A program made the translations under genes and the position numbers. The notes beneath the pieces were generated by a model. It did no database searches and had not been told where the DNA came from. It was given only the letters and a program-made list of their open reading frames with translations. Below are positions 9,528 to 17,625 of a stretch of DNA of 64,000 bases, piece by piece. This DNA is from Bacteroidaceae bacterium. GTDB taxonomy: Bacteria > Bacteroidota > Bacteroidia > Bacteroidales > Bacteroidaceae. The stretch's first letter is position 1. Every line of letters starts with the position of its first letter. Location of the stretch: positions 1 through 64,000 of the forward strand of contig JAFWYF010000012.1 of assembly GCA_017522785.1 (NCBI GenBank). The letters run 5' to 3'.

Positions 9528-9734
9528 TAAATCGTTTCCTAAAGAAGAGGTGTAGACAAACGTCGGTTGCTTACCGGTGGGTATCGCCAAACACCCTTAA
9601 ACTACACAACCAATGATGCCTACACCTCGTATGTAGGCATTCACTCTCTTTGGGTGCATAGTTTTTTGTCTGTTTAAATTTGGCGAATTTAACCGGTAAA
9701 CTACCCTCTAAGAAGCAAATACTATGTTTCTTAT
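9528..9734 (-). repeat. Structured intergenic element, copy A
   Basis: One of three near-identical ~200-bp elements. Compared by eye with copy C it differs at about one position over the shared length. It contains a perfect 9-bp hairpin (ATGCCTACA/TGTAGGCAT with a 7-base loop) plus the same alternative pairing arms described under copy C. Its 3' edge, reading the minus strand, is about 40 bases upstream of the LbetaH acyltransferase ATG, so on the operon transcript it would be a 5' leader or intergenic RNA element. No open reading frame is evident. Confidence 0.8.
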
Positions 9735-9743
9735 ACTATTTTA

Positions 9744-9934
9744 AGAAGCTGTTTAAATTTATGTCCTTGAAATTTTTATAGGTCTTTTTTAGGATGTTTT
9801 TTCATTTTTCAAAGGCGCATAGCAGGCTATGTAACTGCGAAAAAGGGGAAAACAGACAAAAAAGAGCATAAAAAGGCAAGAACAACTCGCGGGCAATGTA
9901 ATCATTTTTTTCGAAAGAAATTTAAACAGTTTCT
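9744..9934. mobile_element. MITE-like element with 17-bp terminal inverted repeats
   Basis: The segment begins AGAAGCTGTTTAAATTT (9744-9760) and ends with the inverse, AAATTTAAACAGTTTCT (9918-9934), with one mismatch in 17. The ~190-bp body has no coding potential and contains a CATAGC/GCTATG mini-hairpin. No clear target-site duplication is visible. The core CTGTTTAAATTT also occurs inside all three copies of the neighbouring structured element, so the two may be related. The call as a non-autonomous transposable element rests only on its ends and size. Confidence 0.45.
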
Positions 9935-9989
9935 AATTATATATAATTTATTTTTTGTTTTTCACTGCCCCGTCGGCGCTTTGCCCGAC

Positions 9990-10009
9990 ACTCCCACGTT
10001 GTAACTAAC
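9990..10009 (-). repeat. 20-bp intergenic repeat (first copy), downstream of the GT26 gene
   Basis: The sequence matches 17 of 20 bases of 12846-12865. Both copies lie about 35 bases downstream of a minus-strand stop codon and within GC-richer sequence than the surroundings. Here a GTCGG/CCGAC hairpin (9972-9989) is adjacent. A transcription-termination or mRNA 3'-end role is possible. Confidence 0.4.
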
Positions 10010-10028
10010 AGGGCGGAATATAATATTA

Positions 10029-10048
10029 ATTAGCCACAAATGGCTAAT
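10029..10048 (-). terminator. Hairpin at the end of the GT26 gene
   Basis: ATTAGCCA/TGGCTAAT forms a perfect 8-bp stem with a 4-base loop. The GT26 TAG stop lies inside the stem, and a TA-rich but not strongly U-rich stretch follows. The same TTAGCCA...TGGCTAA stem recurs at 10833-10851 and 11170-11188, next to copies B and C. It could be a weak terminator or mRNA-stabilising hairpin. Confidence 0.45.
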
Positions 10049-10802
10049 CGCGCGTGGTAACAATTCCCCTCTTCTTTTTTATCTCCTTGTATAGTATTTG
10101 TGGCAGTGTTAATAGTATGTTGCCACAACGTTTAATCTGTTTTTTAGGTTCGGCAAAAATGCGATGCAAAAACTCCAAATGACAGCGACGCATCCATGCT
10201 GGGGCTCGGTTTGGTGCATTCTCTGCACCACTGTTAAAGTTAAATGCTGCACCAACAGCAATAGCCACTCCCTTTTTTAGATGGGGCAACAGGTGGTGCA
10301 TGAATTTCTCCTGTTTGGGTGCTCCCAAGGCAATCCAAATAATGTCGGCTCCATCGTTTTGTATATCCTGCGCAATTGTGGGATAGTCGAAATCTTCGAC
10401 ATTACAATAGGGTAGTTCGCGAAATAGCATGTTGGCAACATCGGGGTTTTTGCTTTGCAGGTTGTTTTGTAAAGCATCTAATGTGTTCTGCGATGTGCCA
10501 AGAAATATCATTCGATATTTTTTACTGCTGATAATATCGTTGAAAATATCGTTTCCACAATAATGTTGATAGCTTCTGCCATATATCCATTTGATGAAAA
10601 TAGGCACCCAACTGCTATCACAAATAGAAAAAATGCTTTTGTTTATCTCATTACGATAGGTCGGTGATTGGTGAACCATGGTTAATATGTTACCATCGGC
10701 AACACATATATAGCCGGCTTTTTCCTCTCGTATATGTTCTGCAATATTATTGTGTATGCTATTTTTATCGAATTCGTATTTTATACCGAAATACTCTTCC
10801 AT
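10044..10802 (-). CDS. WecG/TagA/CpsF family glycosyltransferase (GT26)
   Basis: A 252-residue GT26 enzyme, the family of N-acetylmannosaminuronic acid and N-acetylmannosamine transferases that act early on lipid-linked glycans. The family core is clear: YICVADGNILTMVHQSP (31-47), then ADIIWIALGAPKQEKFM around 150-168, GVAIAVGAAFNFNSG, and a C-terminal APAWMRRCHLEFLHRIFAEPKK segment that is usually membrane-associated. It is preceded by two copies of the structured element (10831-11410) and followed by a hairpin and copy A. It is therefore an island between repeats rather than tightly packed with other genes. Confidence 0.9.
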   Translation of the reverse strand: MEEYFGIKYEFDKNSIHNNIAEHIREEKAGYICVADGNILTMVHQSPTYRNEINKSIFSICDSSWVPIFIKWIYGRSYQHYCGNDIFNDIISSKKYRMIFLGTSQNTLDALQNNLQSKNPDVANMLFRELPYCNVEDFDYPTIAQDIQNDGADIIWIALGAPKQEKFMHHLLPHLKKGVAIAVGAAFNFNSGAENAPNRAPAWMRRCHLEFLHRIFAEPKKQIKRCGNILLTLPQILYKEIKKKRGIVTTRD

Positions 10803-10830
10803 GTTAAATATTTATTCGGTTTTGTTTTTT

Positions 10831-11066
10831 TGTTAGCCAAAAAATGGCTAATTGTTTTGTCCTCTTTAAATCGTTTCCAAAAGAAGAGGTGTAGACAAAC
10901 GTCGGTTGCTTACCGGTGGGTATCGCCAAACACCCTTAAACTACGCAACCAATGATGCCTACACCTCGTATGTAGGCATTCACTCTCTTTGGGTGCATAG
11001 TTCTTGTCTGTTTAAATTTGGCGAATTTAACCGGTAACTACCCTCTAAGTGTAAACACTATGTTTG
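10831..11066 (-). repeat. Structured intergenic element, copy B (extended)
   Basis: The core at 10867-11066 matches copies A and C with a few substitutions and single-base indels. Its left part (10831-10866), with the TTAGCCA/TGGCTAA hairpin, is shared only with copy C. The last ~20 bases (11046-11066) differ from A and C, which read AAGAAGC...TTTCTT there. It ends about 29 bases from the GT26 start codon, so it would be in that gene's 5' leader. Confidence 0.8.
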
Positions 11067-11167
11067 TTAATTATAAATATATCTTTTATTTATTGCTAAT
11101 TAGTATTATAATATAATTAGTCTGCACTTACCAATGCGGTATCTATCCATTTTCTTTATTTTATCAT

Positions 11168-11410
11168 TGTTAGCCAAAAAATGGCTAATTGCTTTATCCT
11201 CTTTAAATCGTTTCCTAAAGAAGAGGTGTAGACAAACGTCGGTTGCTTACCGGTGGGTATCGCCAAACACCCTTAAACTACGCAACCAATGATGCCTACA
11301 CCTCGTATGTAGGCATTCACTCTCTTTGGGTGCATAGTTTTTTGTCTGTTTAAATTTGGCGAATTTAACCGGTAAACTACCCTCTAAGAAGCAAATACTA
11401 TGTTTCTTAT
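11168..11410 (-). repeat. Structured intergenic element, copy C (extended)
   Basis: Reading the minus strand, arm ACCGGTTAAATTCGCCAAA (11355-11373) can pair with TTTGGCGATACCCACCGGT (11249-11267): six plus eight base pairs around a 5x5 internal loop. This encloses hairpin ATGCCTACA/TGTAGGCAT (11292-11316). Alternatively GAGGTGTAGGCA (11293-11304) can pair with TGTCTACACCTC (11223-11234) over 12 positions, one of them a G-U. The two folds exclude each other. The G-U pair would be an A-C mismatch if the plus strand were transcribed, which favours an RNA in the operon direction. Between copies B and C (11067-11167) there is only AT-rich sequence with no gene. Confidence 0.8.
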
Positions 11411-11436
11411 ATTTTATAATGTGTTTCTTATTCTTC

Positions 11437-12348
11437 TTATTTTTGCGAAACTATATAACCTATTATTATACCCAGAATTCCAATGACAAATCCGGCCCAA
11501 CCAATTTGTATGCCTTTAAGACTATATTTAATGGATTTTTCTGTTACGGTATGTTGCCACTCTGCAAGGGCTTTCATTTGTAAATGGTTAATACTTTCAA
11601 TTGTATTTTTTATATTGAAACAGCATTGGCGCTCTACCTTATATTCCTCATTATTGTGTGCAAGTGAGAATCGTTCATTATATATGGAATTATATAATGC
11701 ATTAAAATATAATTCTTCTCCCTTTGCATTTAAATATAATCCCTCAATGGTTCTAATATGTTTACCGCGTGTAACGAAATCGTTCTTAGAATCGCTTTTA
11801 TCAAAGAATTTATTGGATATTTCTTTTATCCTCGTTTTGTATGTATCGAAAATAATTTCGTATTGAGTTAAATAGAATAGTAGTGCCGGGTTATTTGTTG
11901 CGTTTAGGTTTATCTTTTCCCATTTATCGTTTACATAGACTCTGAGATTGCCATCGGCCGATTGGTCGTTGTTGAACTCGTGATTGTGATAGAACTCTTT
12001 GAGTTTGTGATAAATGGCAGGTGGAAATGTGTTATTACGAAAAAGTGGAGACTCTATTTTACGTAAAAACTTGTATTGGTGTAATCCATTGCCACTTTTA
12101 CTGTCAAGTAAAAAGTCGAATGAATATTCGGTGGGCGCTCCATTTCCATCTTTTACTATTATTCTGAAATCTTCTCTGTCCTCGTTAATGAGTGAAATTT
12201 CTATGAATAATTTTTCATCGATAGACTTTTCCATGCCATCGGAAAAATCGTTAATTTTAATAACTTTATCTTTGTCCAATATATTATGTATTCCATGTGA
12301 TGAACAAGGCATCCATAATACACAATACGACTCTTTTATGTCTTTCAT
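11437..12348 (-). CDS. Hypothetical protein with C-terminal transmembrane anchor
   Basis: A 303-residue protein I do not recognise. It has no N-terminal signal. The body is hydrophilic and mixed alpha/beta in character, with a charged, probably helical central part (about 165-270). A single strong hydrophobic helix lies at about 281-299, preceded by a lysine-containing segment and followed by SQK, so it is probably tail-anchored in the inner membrane with its domain in the cytoplasm. It starts 21 bases after the 98-residue gene, so the two form a pair. The pair lies beside an AbiH-family gene inside the capsule locus. A defence or toxin role can only be inferred from this context. Confidence 0.7.
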   Translation of the reverse strand: MKDIKESYCVLWMPCSSHGIHNILDKDKVIKINDFSDGMEKSIDEKLFIEISLINEDREDFRIIVKDGNGAPTEYSFDFLLDSKSGNGLHQYKFLRKIESPLFRNNTFPPAIYHKLKEFYHNHEFNNDQSADGNLRVYVNDKWEKINLNATNNPALLFYLTQYEIIFDTYKTRIKEISNKFFDKSDSKNDFVTRGKHIRTIEGLYLNAKGEELYFNALYNSIYNERFSLAHNNEEYKVERQCCFNIKNTIESINHLQMKALAEWQHTVTEKSIKYSLKGIQIGWAGFVIGILGIIIGYIVSQK

Positions 12349-12369
12349 AGAGGCTGGTTGCTAAGGAAC

Positions 12370-12666
12370 TTATATACCAAGTATATACTTAAAGATGAAA
12401 TTATGTATTTTTTCTTTTATCGTTAGACGTGGATTTAAATCGTCGTTGAATGTTATTGCATATTTTGTAACTTTCCATGTCGAGGATGTTAGGGTTGCAC
12501 CATAAGCTATGAAGCCTGCGGCCGCTAATTCTGTTATACATCTTTCGGTTATGCTTGCGTGTAGTTCATCGAGTGTGCCTCGTTCTTTTTGGCAAACATA
12601 CTCAAGAGCAGGGATTAACTCATTAATTTTTTTTGAGCTGCTGTTCGATAAGATTTCCTTTTTCAT
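12370..12666 (-). CDS. Small hypothetical protein (98 aa)
   Basis: A 98-residue soluble protein I do not recognise. Its middle reads like a small winged-helix fold: a helix around LDELHASITERCITELAAAG, then alternating hydrophobic strands (TWKVTKYAITF), then a basic C-terminal helix. This is an impression of secondary structure, not a family match. It has a perfect -7 box (TATATTTG) about 100 bases upstream and is followed at 21 bases by the tail-anchored protein gene. If the pair is a toxin-antitoxin or regulator-effector unit, this would be the small partner. Confidence 0.6.
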   Translation of the reverse strand: MKKEILSNSSSKKINELIPALEYVCQKERGTLDELHASITERCITELAAAGFIAYGATLTSSTWKVTKYAITFNDDLNPRLTIKEKIHNFIFKYILGI

Positions 12667-12767
12667 GACAATATATGCATTTGTGTGTAATATGCTTTTT
12701 TGTGTGCTATTACACTTGTTTATTTATATTCAACAATTTACGTATGTTGCTTGTACTATTGTTTTTA

Positions 12768-12775
12768 CAAATATA
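12768..12775 (-). promoter_or_regulatory. -7 promoter box of the 98-aa/303-aa gene pair
   Basis: TATATTTG on the minus strand matches the Bacteroidota -7 consensus TAnnTTTG exactly. It lies about 100 bases before the ATG. No good TTTG-like -33 element is seen at the usual 19-base spacing. It implies that the pair can be transcribed separately from the capsule operon. Confidence 0.45.
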
Positions 12776-12845
12776 GGTTAATTGTTATTACTTAAAATGA
12801 AAAAAAATAATAATGTTATTTAAGTATCTAATATTTTTTACAGCC

Positions 12846-12865
12846 ACTCCCGCATTGCAACTAAC
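12846..12865 (-). repeat. 20-bp intergenic repeat (second copy), downstream of the AbiH gene
   Basis: This matches 9990-10009 at 17 of 20 positions. Here it forms part of a possible stem, CTCCCG at 12847-12852 against CGGGAG at 12871-12876, followed on the minus strand by TAAAAAAT. It is probably a weak terminator for the AbiH gene. Confidence 0.4.
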
Positions 12866-12898
12866 CGAGACGGGAGAGTATTTATCTTTCTTATTCTT

Positions 12899-13858
12899 CT
12901 AATAGAGATTGTTGTTTTGTCTGTAATGTGAAAACAATATACTCTCTCGTTCGCTACTTGTTTGCCACTCATATTCTATGAACCTTTTAACCTGCTCTGT
13001 TACACCGTCCTTTGTGCAAATGACCTCGAACTTGTTAAGGCCAAACAGCAGTTCGGTGCTTTTCTCGTTCATGTTGCGCAGTTGGCGCATTATCTCTATG
13101 CGCGATGCATTGTCGTAGGTGAATATGGTAACTCGCTTGCTCTCCTTGCGGCTTTTACTGCTACGGCACAACTCCACGAAAAAGTCGCTGAAGTAGGTGT
13201 AGTCGATGGGGCTCAACGAGTGCCCGAAAATTGTTATCTCATCGGCCTCGGCAATGTCGTAGCGAAGGGTGTTCGAACGGTAGTGGGGGCTAAAGGTCTT
13301 GTACATGCATTGAAGGTCGTCGGGAACATCGGTCTGTTCGTTGAAACCTATTATTATATTGTTCTCCTTTATGCTTCCATGTACGTGGGTTATTTTTTCA
13401 CCTGTATTGGCCGGCAAGTCCAATTTCTGTTTTATTGTGGCTAGGTCGGTATAGTTAAATGTGTATATATTCTCGTATTTCCCGTTTTTAACTATTGCTT
13501 GCAACACCATGGCGGCTATGCTATCTTTATTTATACAGGCTTGTGCCTCTTCGTTCTTCAGATAATCGTGCAACGATGTTACAAGGCTGTGATAGTCGGC
13601 AATGCAGTTGTTGAAATAGCCTTGTGAGTATCTGACGGGCAATGATTGCCTGAAAAACTTACGGGAATAGTTCTCCAGTGTCTGCTCTATGTCGAACCAG
13701 TTGCTGTTCGACGATGCTTTGTCCAACTCCACTCCCAAACCGCTTTTGCTATTGCCCTCGCTAAAAGGCCAATAGGTGCTTTTGGCATAATCGCTATAGC
13801 GGGTGTTAAGCCCCAAATCGATGTCGAAACCGTTGCCTAATATCGCTATCTTCTTCAT
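12899..13858 (-). CDS. AbiH-family protein (putative phage abortive infection)
   Basis: A 319-residue cytoplasmic protein matching the AbiH family, founded by a lactococcal abortive-infection gene. The family landmarks are present: ILGNGFDIDLGLNTRYSDY at the N terminus (GNGFD 8-12), FNYTD (134-138), HVHG (158-161) followed by IIIGFNEQ, and FGHSLSPID (211-219). The GNGFD loop resembles a nucleotide-binding site, but the biochemical activity is not something I can read from the sequence. It follows ugd by 50 bases, with a perfect palindrome in the gap, and is separated by 232 bases from the downstream unknown pair. Base composition is closer to ugd than to the AT-rich distal capsule genes. Confidence 0.8.
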   Translation of the reverse strand: MKKIAILGNGFDIDLGLNTRYSDYAKSTYWPFSEGNSKSGLGVELDKASSNSNWFDIEQTLENYSRKFFRQSLPVRYSQGYFNNCIADYHSLVTSLHDYLKNEEAQACINKDSIAAMVLQAIVKNGKYENIYTFNYTDLATIKQKLDLPANTGEKITHVHGSIKENNIIIGFNEQTDVPDDLQCMYKTFSPHYRSNTLRYDIAEADEITIFGHSLSPIDYTYFSDFFVELCRSSKSRKESKRVTIFTYDNASRIEIMRQLRNMNEKSTELLFGLNKFEVICTKDGVTEQVKRFIEYEWQTSSERESILFSHYRQNNNLY

Positions 13859-13887
13859 TGTGTGCTTGTGCTGTATGTGGAGTGTAC

Positions 13888-13905
13888 ACCTTATATATAT
13901 AAGGT
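13888..13905. promoter_or_regulatory. 18-bp perfect palindrome between ugd and the AbiH gene
   Basis: ACCTTATATATATAAGGT is a perfect palindrome, 30 bases upstream of the AbiH start and 3 bases after the ugd stop. It could be an operator for AbiH or a weak terminator for ugd; nothing in the sequence decides between them. Confidence 0.4.
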
Positions 13906-13908
13906 ATG

Positions 13909-15183
13909 TCAGTCGCGACGAAATATGTCGCGTGTGTAAACCTTTTCGTTCACATCGTCGAGTATGGTATCGTAGCGGTTGGCTATGATGGCCTGCGACT
14001 GTTGTTTGAACTGCTCGATGTCGTTTACTACGCGACTGCCAAAGAAGGTGCTTCCGTCGGGCAGGGTGGGCTCGTAGATAATTACCTCGGCACCTTTGGC
14101 TTTTATGCGTTTCATGACACCTTGAATAGACGATTGACGGAAATTGTCGCTATTGCTCTTCATGGTTAAACGGTAGACGCCTATGGTGCAGTGGTGCTCG
14201 CGTGTGGCATCGTAGTTGCCTTGGCTGTAGTAGTCGTAGTAGCCGGCTTTGTGCAACACTTGGTCGGCAACGAAGTCCTTGCGTGTGCGGTTGCTCTCTA
14301 CAATGGCCGACATCATGTCTTGGGGCACATCGCGGTAGTTGGCAAGCAGTTGCTTGGTGTCTTTTGGCAGGCAGTAGCCTCCGTAGCCAAACGATGGGTT
14401 GTTGTAGTGGGTGCCAATGCGCGGGTCGAGTCCTACACCTTCTATAATATCTTGTGTGTCCAGTCCCTTTATCTCGGCATACGTGTCCAGCTCGTTAAAG
14501 TAGCTTACACGCAATGCTAGGTAGGTGTTGGCAAACAGCTTTACGGCTTCGGCCTCGGTGAGTCCCATGAACAGCGTGGGCACATCCTGTTTAATGGCGC
14601 CTTGTTGCAACAGCCCGGCAAAGGTGTGGGCTGCTTGTTGCAGTTGCTCGTCGTCCTTGGGATAGCCAACTATTATGCGGCTTGGGTAAAGGTTGTCGTA
14701 CAACGCTTTGCTCTCGCGCAGGAACTCGGGCGAGAAGAGTAGGTTGAACTTCTTACCCTTCAACTGCTCGTTGCATGCAAAGCGTTGGGAATATTTTGCA
14801 TAGAGGCTGTTGCAGTAACCTACAGGAATGGTGCTCTTGATGACCATTACTGCAGTGGGGTTGGTTGCTATCACAAGGTCTATTACTGCTTCTACGGCCG
14901 TTGTGTCGAAGAAATTCTTCTGTGGGTCGTAGTTGGTGGGGGCCGCTATCACCACAAAGTCGGCATCGCGGTAGGCCGATGCTCCGTCGAGTGTTGCTGT
15001 GAGGCGTAAATCCTCTTTTGCAAGGTATTTCTCGATGTACTCGTCTTGTATGGGCGATTGACGACGGTTAATCATATCTACCTTTTCGGGTATGATATCT
15101 ACTGCTGTTACGTCGTTGTGTTGTGCCAACAATGTGGCTATGCTAAGGCCTACGTAGCCTGTTCCTGCTACTGCAATCTTCAT
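13909..15183 (-). CDS. ugd: UDP-glucose 6-dehydrogenase
   Basis: A 424-residue enzyme of the UDP-glucose/GDP-mannose dehydrogenase family, which oxidises UDP-glucose (or a related UDP-sugar) to the uronic acid with NAD. The Rossmann motif GTGYVGL lies at 7-13, STIPVGYC near 117-124, SPEFLRE at 151-157, and the catalytic cysteine is Cys271 in [14 protein letters not shown]. The C-terminal nucleotide-sugar domain is complete. I use the ATG at 15181-15183. A longer frame would extend into the kinase's tyrosine-repeat tail and is spurious. The start is 4 bases after the kinase stop, so ugd is the third gene of the capsule operon. It supplies UDP-glucuronate-type precursor. Confidence 0.93.
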   Translation of the reverse strand: MKIAVAGTGYVGLSIATLLAQHNDVTAVDIIPEKVDMINRRQSPIQDEYIEKYLAKEDLRLTATLDGASAYRDADFVVIAAPTNYDPQKNFFDTTAVEAVIDLVIATNPTAVMVIKSTIPVGYCNSLYAKYSQRFACNEQLKGKKFNLLFSPEFLRESKALYDNLYPSRIIVGYPKDDEQLQQAAHTFAGLLQQGAIKQDVPTLFMGLTEAEAVKLFANTYLALRVSYFNELDTYAEIKGLDTQDIIEGVGLDPRIGTHYNNPSFGYGGYCLPKDTKQLLANYRDVPQDMMSAIVESNRTRKDFVADQVLHKAGYYDYYSQGNYDATREHHCTIGVYRLTMKSNSDNFRQSSIQGVMKRIKAKGAEVIIYEPTLPDGSTFFGSRVVNDIEQFKQQSQAIIANRYDTILDDVNEKVYTRDIFRRD

Positions 15184-15187
15184 ATCT

Positions 15188-17620
15188 TTAGTTTTTATCA
15201 TGATAGTGATATCCGTAACCATAACTGTATCCGTAACGGTAGCCATAGCGGTAGCCGTAACGTCCGTTTCTTGCCTCGATACCGTTGATGATTATTGAGA
15301 AGTTCTTGAAACGACCTTGGTTGTAGATATTACTCATTTCGGTTATCATGCTACGCTCCAACAATCCGCAACGTACAAGGAAGAGGGTGCGGTCGGCCTG
15401 TTTTTCAATGATGCTTGTGTCGGCTACAATGTCAATAGGAGGACAGTCGATGAGCACATAATCGTACTGCTCGCGCACCTTTTGTATCAACTTTGCAAAA
15501 CGGTCGTCTTCCAATAACTCGGTGGGGTTGGGAGGAATGGTTCCAACGGGCAACACGTGAAGGCCTTTTGTATCTTTGTCTTCTACCAACAATTGCTCGT
15601 AGTTGTCGTTCATGCCTGCAAGGTAGTTGCTGAGTCCCTCTTTTGGAGAATTAATGTATGTAGACAGTGATGCGTGGCGCATATCTCCATCGATGAGCAA
15701 CACTTTGTTGCCTTTGAGTGTAAGTGATTTCGCAAGGTTGATGATTGTGAAGCTCTTACCACTACCGGGGTTGAACGACGTGGTGATTACAACTTTTTGT
15801 TTGTTGTCCTTGCTCATGAACTCGAGGTTGGTACGTAGCACGCGGAACGCCTCGTTAATGATGTTGCGGTTTCCATCGCTGACAACAATGTCGAGTTTCT
15901 CCTCCTTCTTCTTGAAGTTGAAACGGCTCTTCTCGCTAATGGCAAGAGGAATTTCACCGATAATGGGAATGTTCACACCTTCGAAGTCTTTGTGTCCGCG
16001 TATCTTGGTGTCGGTGTACTCGCGCAACAGAATTAAACCGGCAGGAACAACCAAACCAATGGCAAATGCTATGAGCCATATCTTTTTGCGTACAGGAGAG
16101 GTGGGTGAAATGCTACCTGTTGCGGGGGTGATGATACGCGTGTTGTAGGCTGTGAAGGCTTTTGACAATTGGCTCTCCTCGCGTTTCTGCAACAAGAACA
16201 GGTACAAAGTCTCTTTTACCTTCTGCTCACGTCCCTCCGATACAAGATATTTCGATTGTGTGGGGTTTTGTGCAATACGTTGGTTGGTCTGTTCCTCTTC
16301 TCTTTGCAGGTTGGCCATCTGTGTGCTCAATGCCTGTATCTGGTTGGCGATTGATGCTATGATTGCCTGACGAAGCGATGCCAAAGTGTTGTCCAACTCA
16401 ATGACCAATGGGTTCTGGCTGCTGCTGGCTGCCACAAGGTTGTTGCGTTGCAACATGTTACGGTTGTAGTTTGCTATCTGCTCGTTTATTCCGTTGTCTT
16501 TAATTCCTACATTTACAGGAAGTATCTTGTTCTTTGTTGTCTCGTCGGTGAGATATTTGCTCACCGCACGTGACATCTCGAGTTCGTTGTTAAGGTCGAG
16601 TATCTTGCTGTTAATCTCGCGTGTTTGCGACATGTAGAGGCTTGTTGCAACAGATACGTCGGGCAACAAGTGCTTACTCTTGTAACTCGAAATGTTGCTA
16701 TCGACAGTCTCCAATTCACGACCAATGTATTCCAAACGTTCGTTAATGAAACGCTCGGTCTCTACTGCAACGGTGTTTTTGTCCTCCATCCACTTTTCGT
16801 TGTATACGTTGATGAGGGTCTTCAGTACATCGTCGGCACGCTCAATGGAGTTGTCGCTTATGGAAATTGTTATAATGTCGGCATCTTTGTCTTTCAAATT
16901 GTATGACAATTTTCCGGAATACATAGATGTGGTTCCAAACATGTTGTAGCGGTTTACATATATTGTGATGTCGTCGCCTTGTACATAGTGCGGGCTGGGT
17001 GCTATATGTATATTACCTATTGGGGTGGAAACGGTGTCCTGCGACAGGGTGCCGTCCTCTTGAGTTATAGACAATTGTCCTTTTACTTTGACATTCTCGT
17101 CTATCTCATCTTCAATGGCACTGCTTGCAAAATCGTAAAGTGTGTATGTTCCGTCTTTGTGCAGGTCTATTGTGAATTTTGCCGAAACAGCATCGGAAAT
17201 GTCGCAAATGGTTGCTTTGATTGGCAAAGTGCTACCATAGAGAACTGTGCGGTGGAACATTCCGTCGCAAGCGTAATTCATGTCCAAATTGAGCTTTTTT
17301 ACTACTTCGGCTATGTTTGCAGGAGATTGTATTGCATACATCTCATTGAAAACCGATGTGTTGCCTGAATATGTTCCCATAGATGCGAACTTCTCCATTT
17401 GTCCGCTCATGCTTCCCTGCTCCGATGTTTTTATCATAATATCGGTGTAACGGGTGTATCCGGGGTGGGTTGTCGCAATTTTATATGTTGCTATTCCCAG
17501 AGTGATTGCAAGTGAAATTACAAACCAATACCACCTGCCAAGGCAATCTTTTAAGAACGATAATACCTGATCTTCTTCGTGCTGACGATTGACGTTGTTG
17601 TATGTGTTGTTTGTATCCAT
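15188..17620 (-). CDS. Wzc-like polysaccharide co-polymerase / BY-type tyrosine kinase
   Basis: An 810-residue inner-membrane protein that controls capsule chain length and export. Order: cytoplasmic N terminus, first membrane helix (about 31-49), long periplasmic Wzz-type domain with coiled coil (about 270-490), second helix (about 514-532), then the kinase domain. The kinase domain has Walker [11 protein letters not shown] (615-624, Lys622), Walker A' IDGDMR (643-648) and Walker B YVLIDCPP (721-728). The C terminus is a tail of ten tyrosines at alternate positions from 788 to 806, the autophosphorylation cluster, encoded by ~12-bp tandem DNA repeats. It starts 5 bases after the Wza-like gene. 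Kinase and co-polymerase are fused, as usual in Bacteroidota. Confidence 0.93.
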   Translation of the reverse strand: MDTNNTYNNVNRQHEEDQVLSFLKDCLGRWYWFVISLAITLGIATYKIATTHPGYTRYTDIMIKTSEQGSMSGQMEKFASMGTYSGNTSVFNEMYAIQSPANIAEVVKKLNLDMNYACDGMFHRTVLYGSTLPIKATICDISDAVSAKFTIDLHKDGTYTLYDFASSAIEDEIDENVKVKGQLSITQEDGTLSQDTVSTPIGNIHIAPSPHYVQGDDITIYVNRYNMFGTTSMYSGKLSYNLKDKDADIITISISDNSIERADDVLKTLINVYNEKWMEDKNTVAVETERFINERLEYIGRELETVDSNISSYKSKHLLPDVSVATSLYMSQTREINSKILDLNNELEMSRAVSKYLTDETTKNKILPVNVGIKDNGINEQIANYNRNMLQRNNLVAASSSQNPLVIELDNTLASLRQAIIASIANQIQALSTQMANLQREEEQTNQRIAQNPTQSKYLVSEGREQKVKETLYLFLLQKREESQLSKAFTAYNTRIITPATGSISPTSPVRKKIWLIAFAIGLVVPAGLILLREYTDTKIRGHKDFEGVNIPIIGEIPLAISEKSRFNFKKKEEKLDIVVSDGNRNIINEAFRVLRTNLEFMSKDNKQKVVITTSFNPGSGKSFTIINLAKSLTLKGNKVLLIDGDMRHASLSTYINSPKEGLSNYLAGMNDNYEQLLVEDKDTKGLHVLPVGTIPPNPTELLEDDRFAKLIQKVREQYDYVLIDCPPIDIVADTSIIEKQADRTLFLVRCGLLERSMITEMSNIYNQGRFKNFSIIINGIEARNGRYGYRYGYRYGYSYGYGYHYHDKN

Positions 17621-17625
17621 GGTGT

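Noticed and set aside
9528-11410. Repeats as a CRISPR array
   Set aside because: Three ~200-bp units at irregular spacing with genes between them; no short repeat-spacer pattern and no cas genes (the Cas4-like nuclease domain at 52.9 kb belongs to a helicase fusion).
10831-11410. tRNA or known small RNA genes in the repeat region
   Set aside because: No cloverleaf, T-loop or CCA end; foldable stems do not match tRNA, 6S, tmRNA or RNase P architecture.
12962-13444. Plus-strand open frame of 160 codons opposite the AbiH gene
   Set aside because: Antisense to a gene with clear family motifs; no recognisable domain or start context.
11437-13858. Prophage or integrative element
   Set aside because: No integrase, capsid, portal, tail, mobilisation or tRNA-attachment features; only three genes between capsule genes.
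15184-15246. Possible 21-codon N-terminal extension of ugd
   Set aside because: The extension is read from the kinase's tyrosine-repeat DNA in another frame ([14 protein letters not shown]), and the true Rossmann start [12 protein letters not shown] follows directly.
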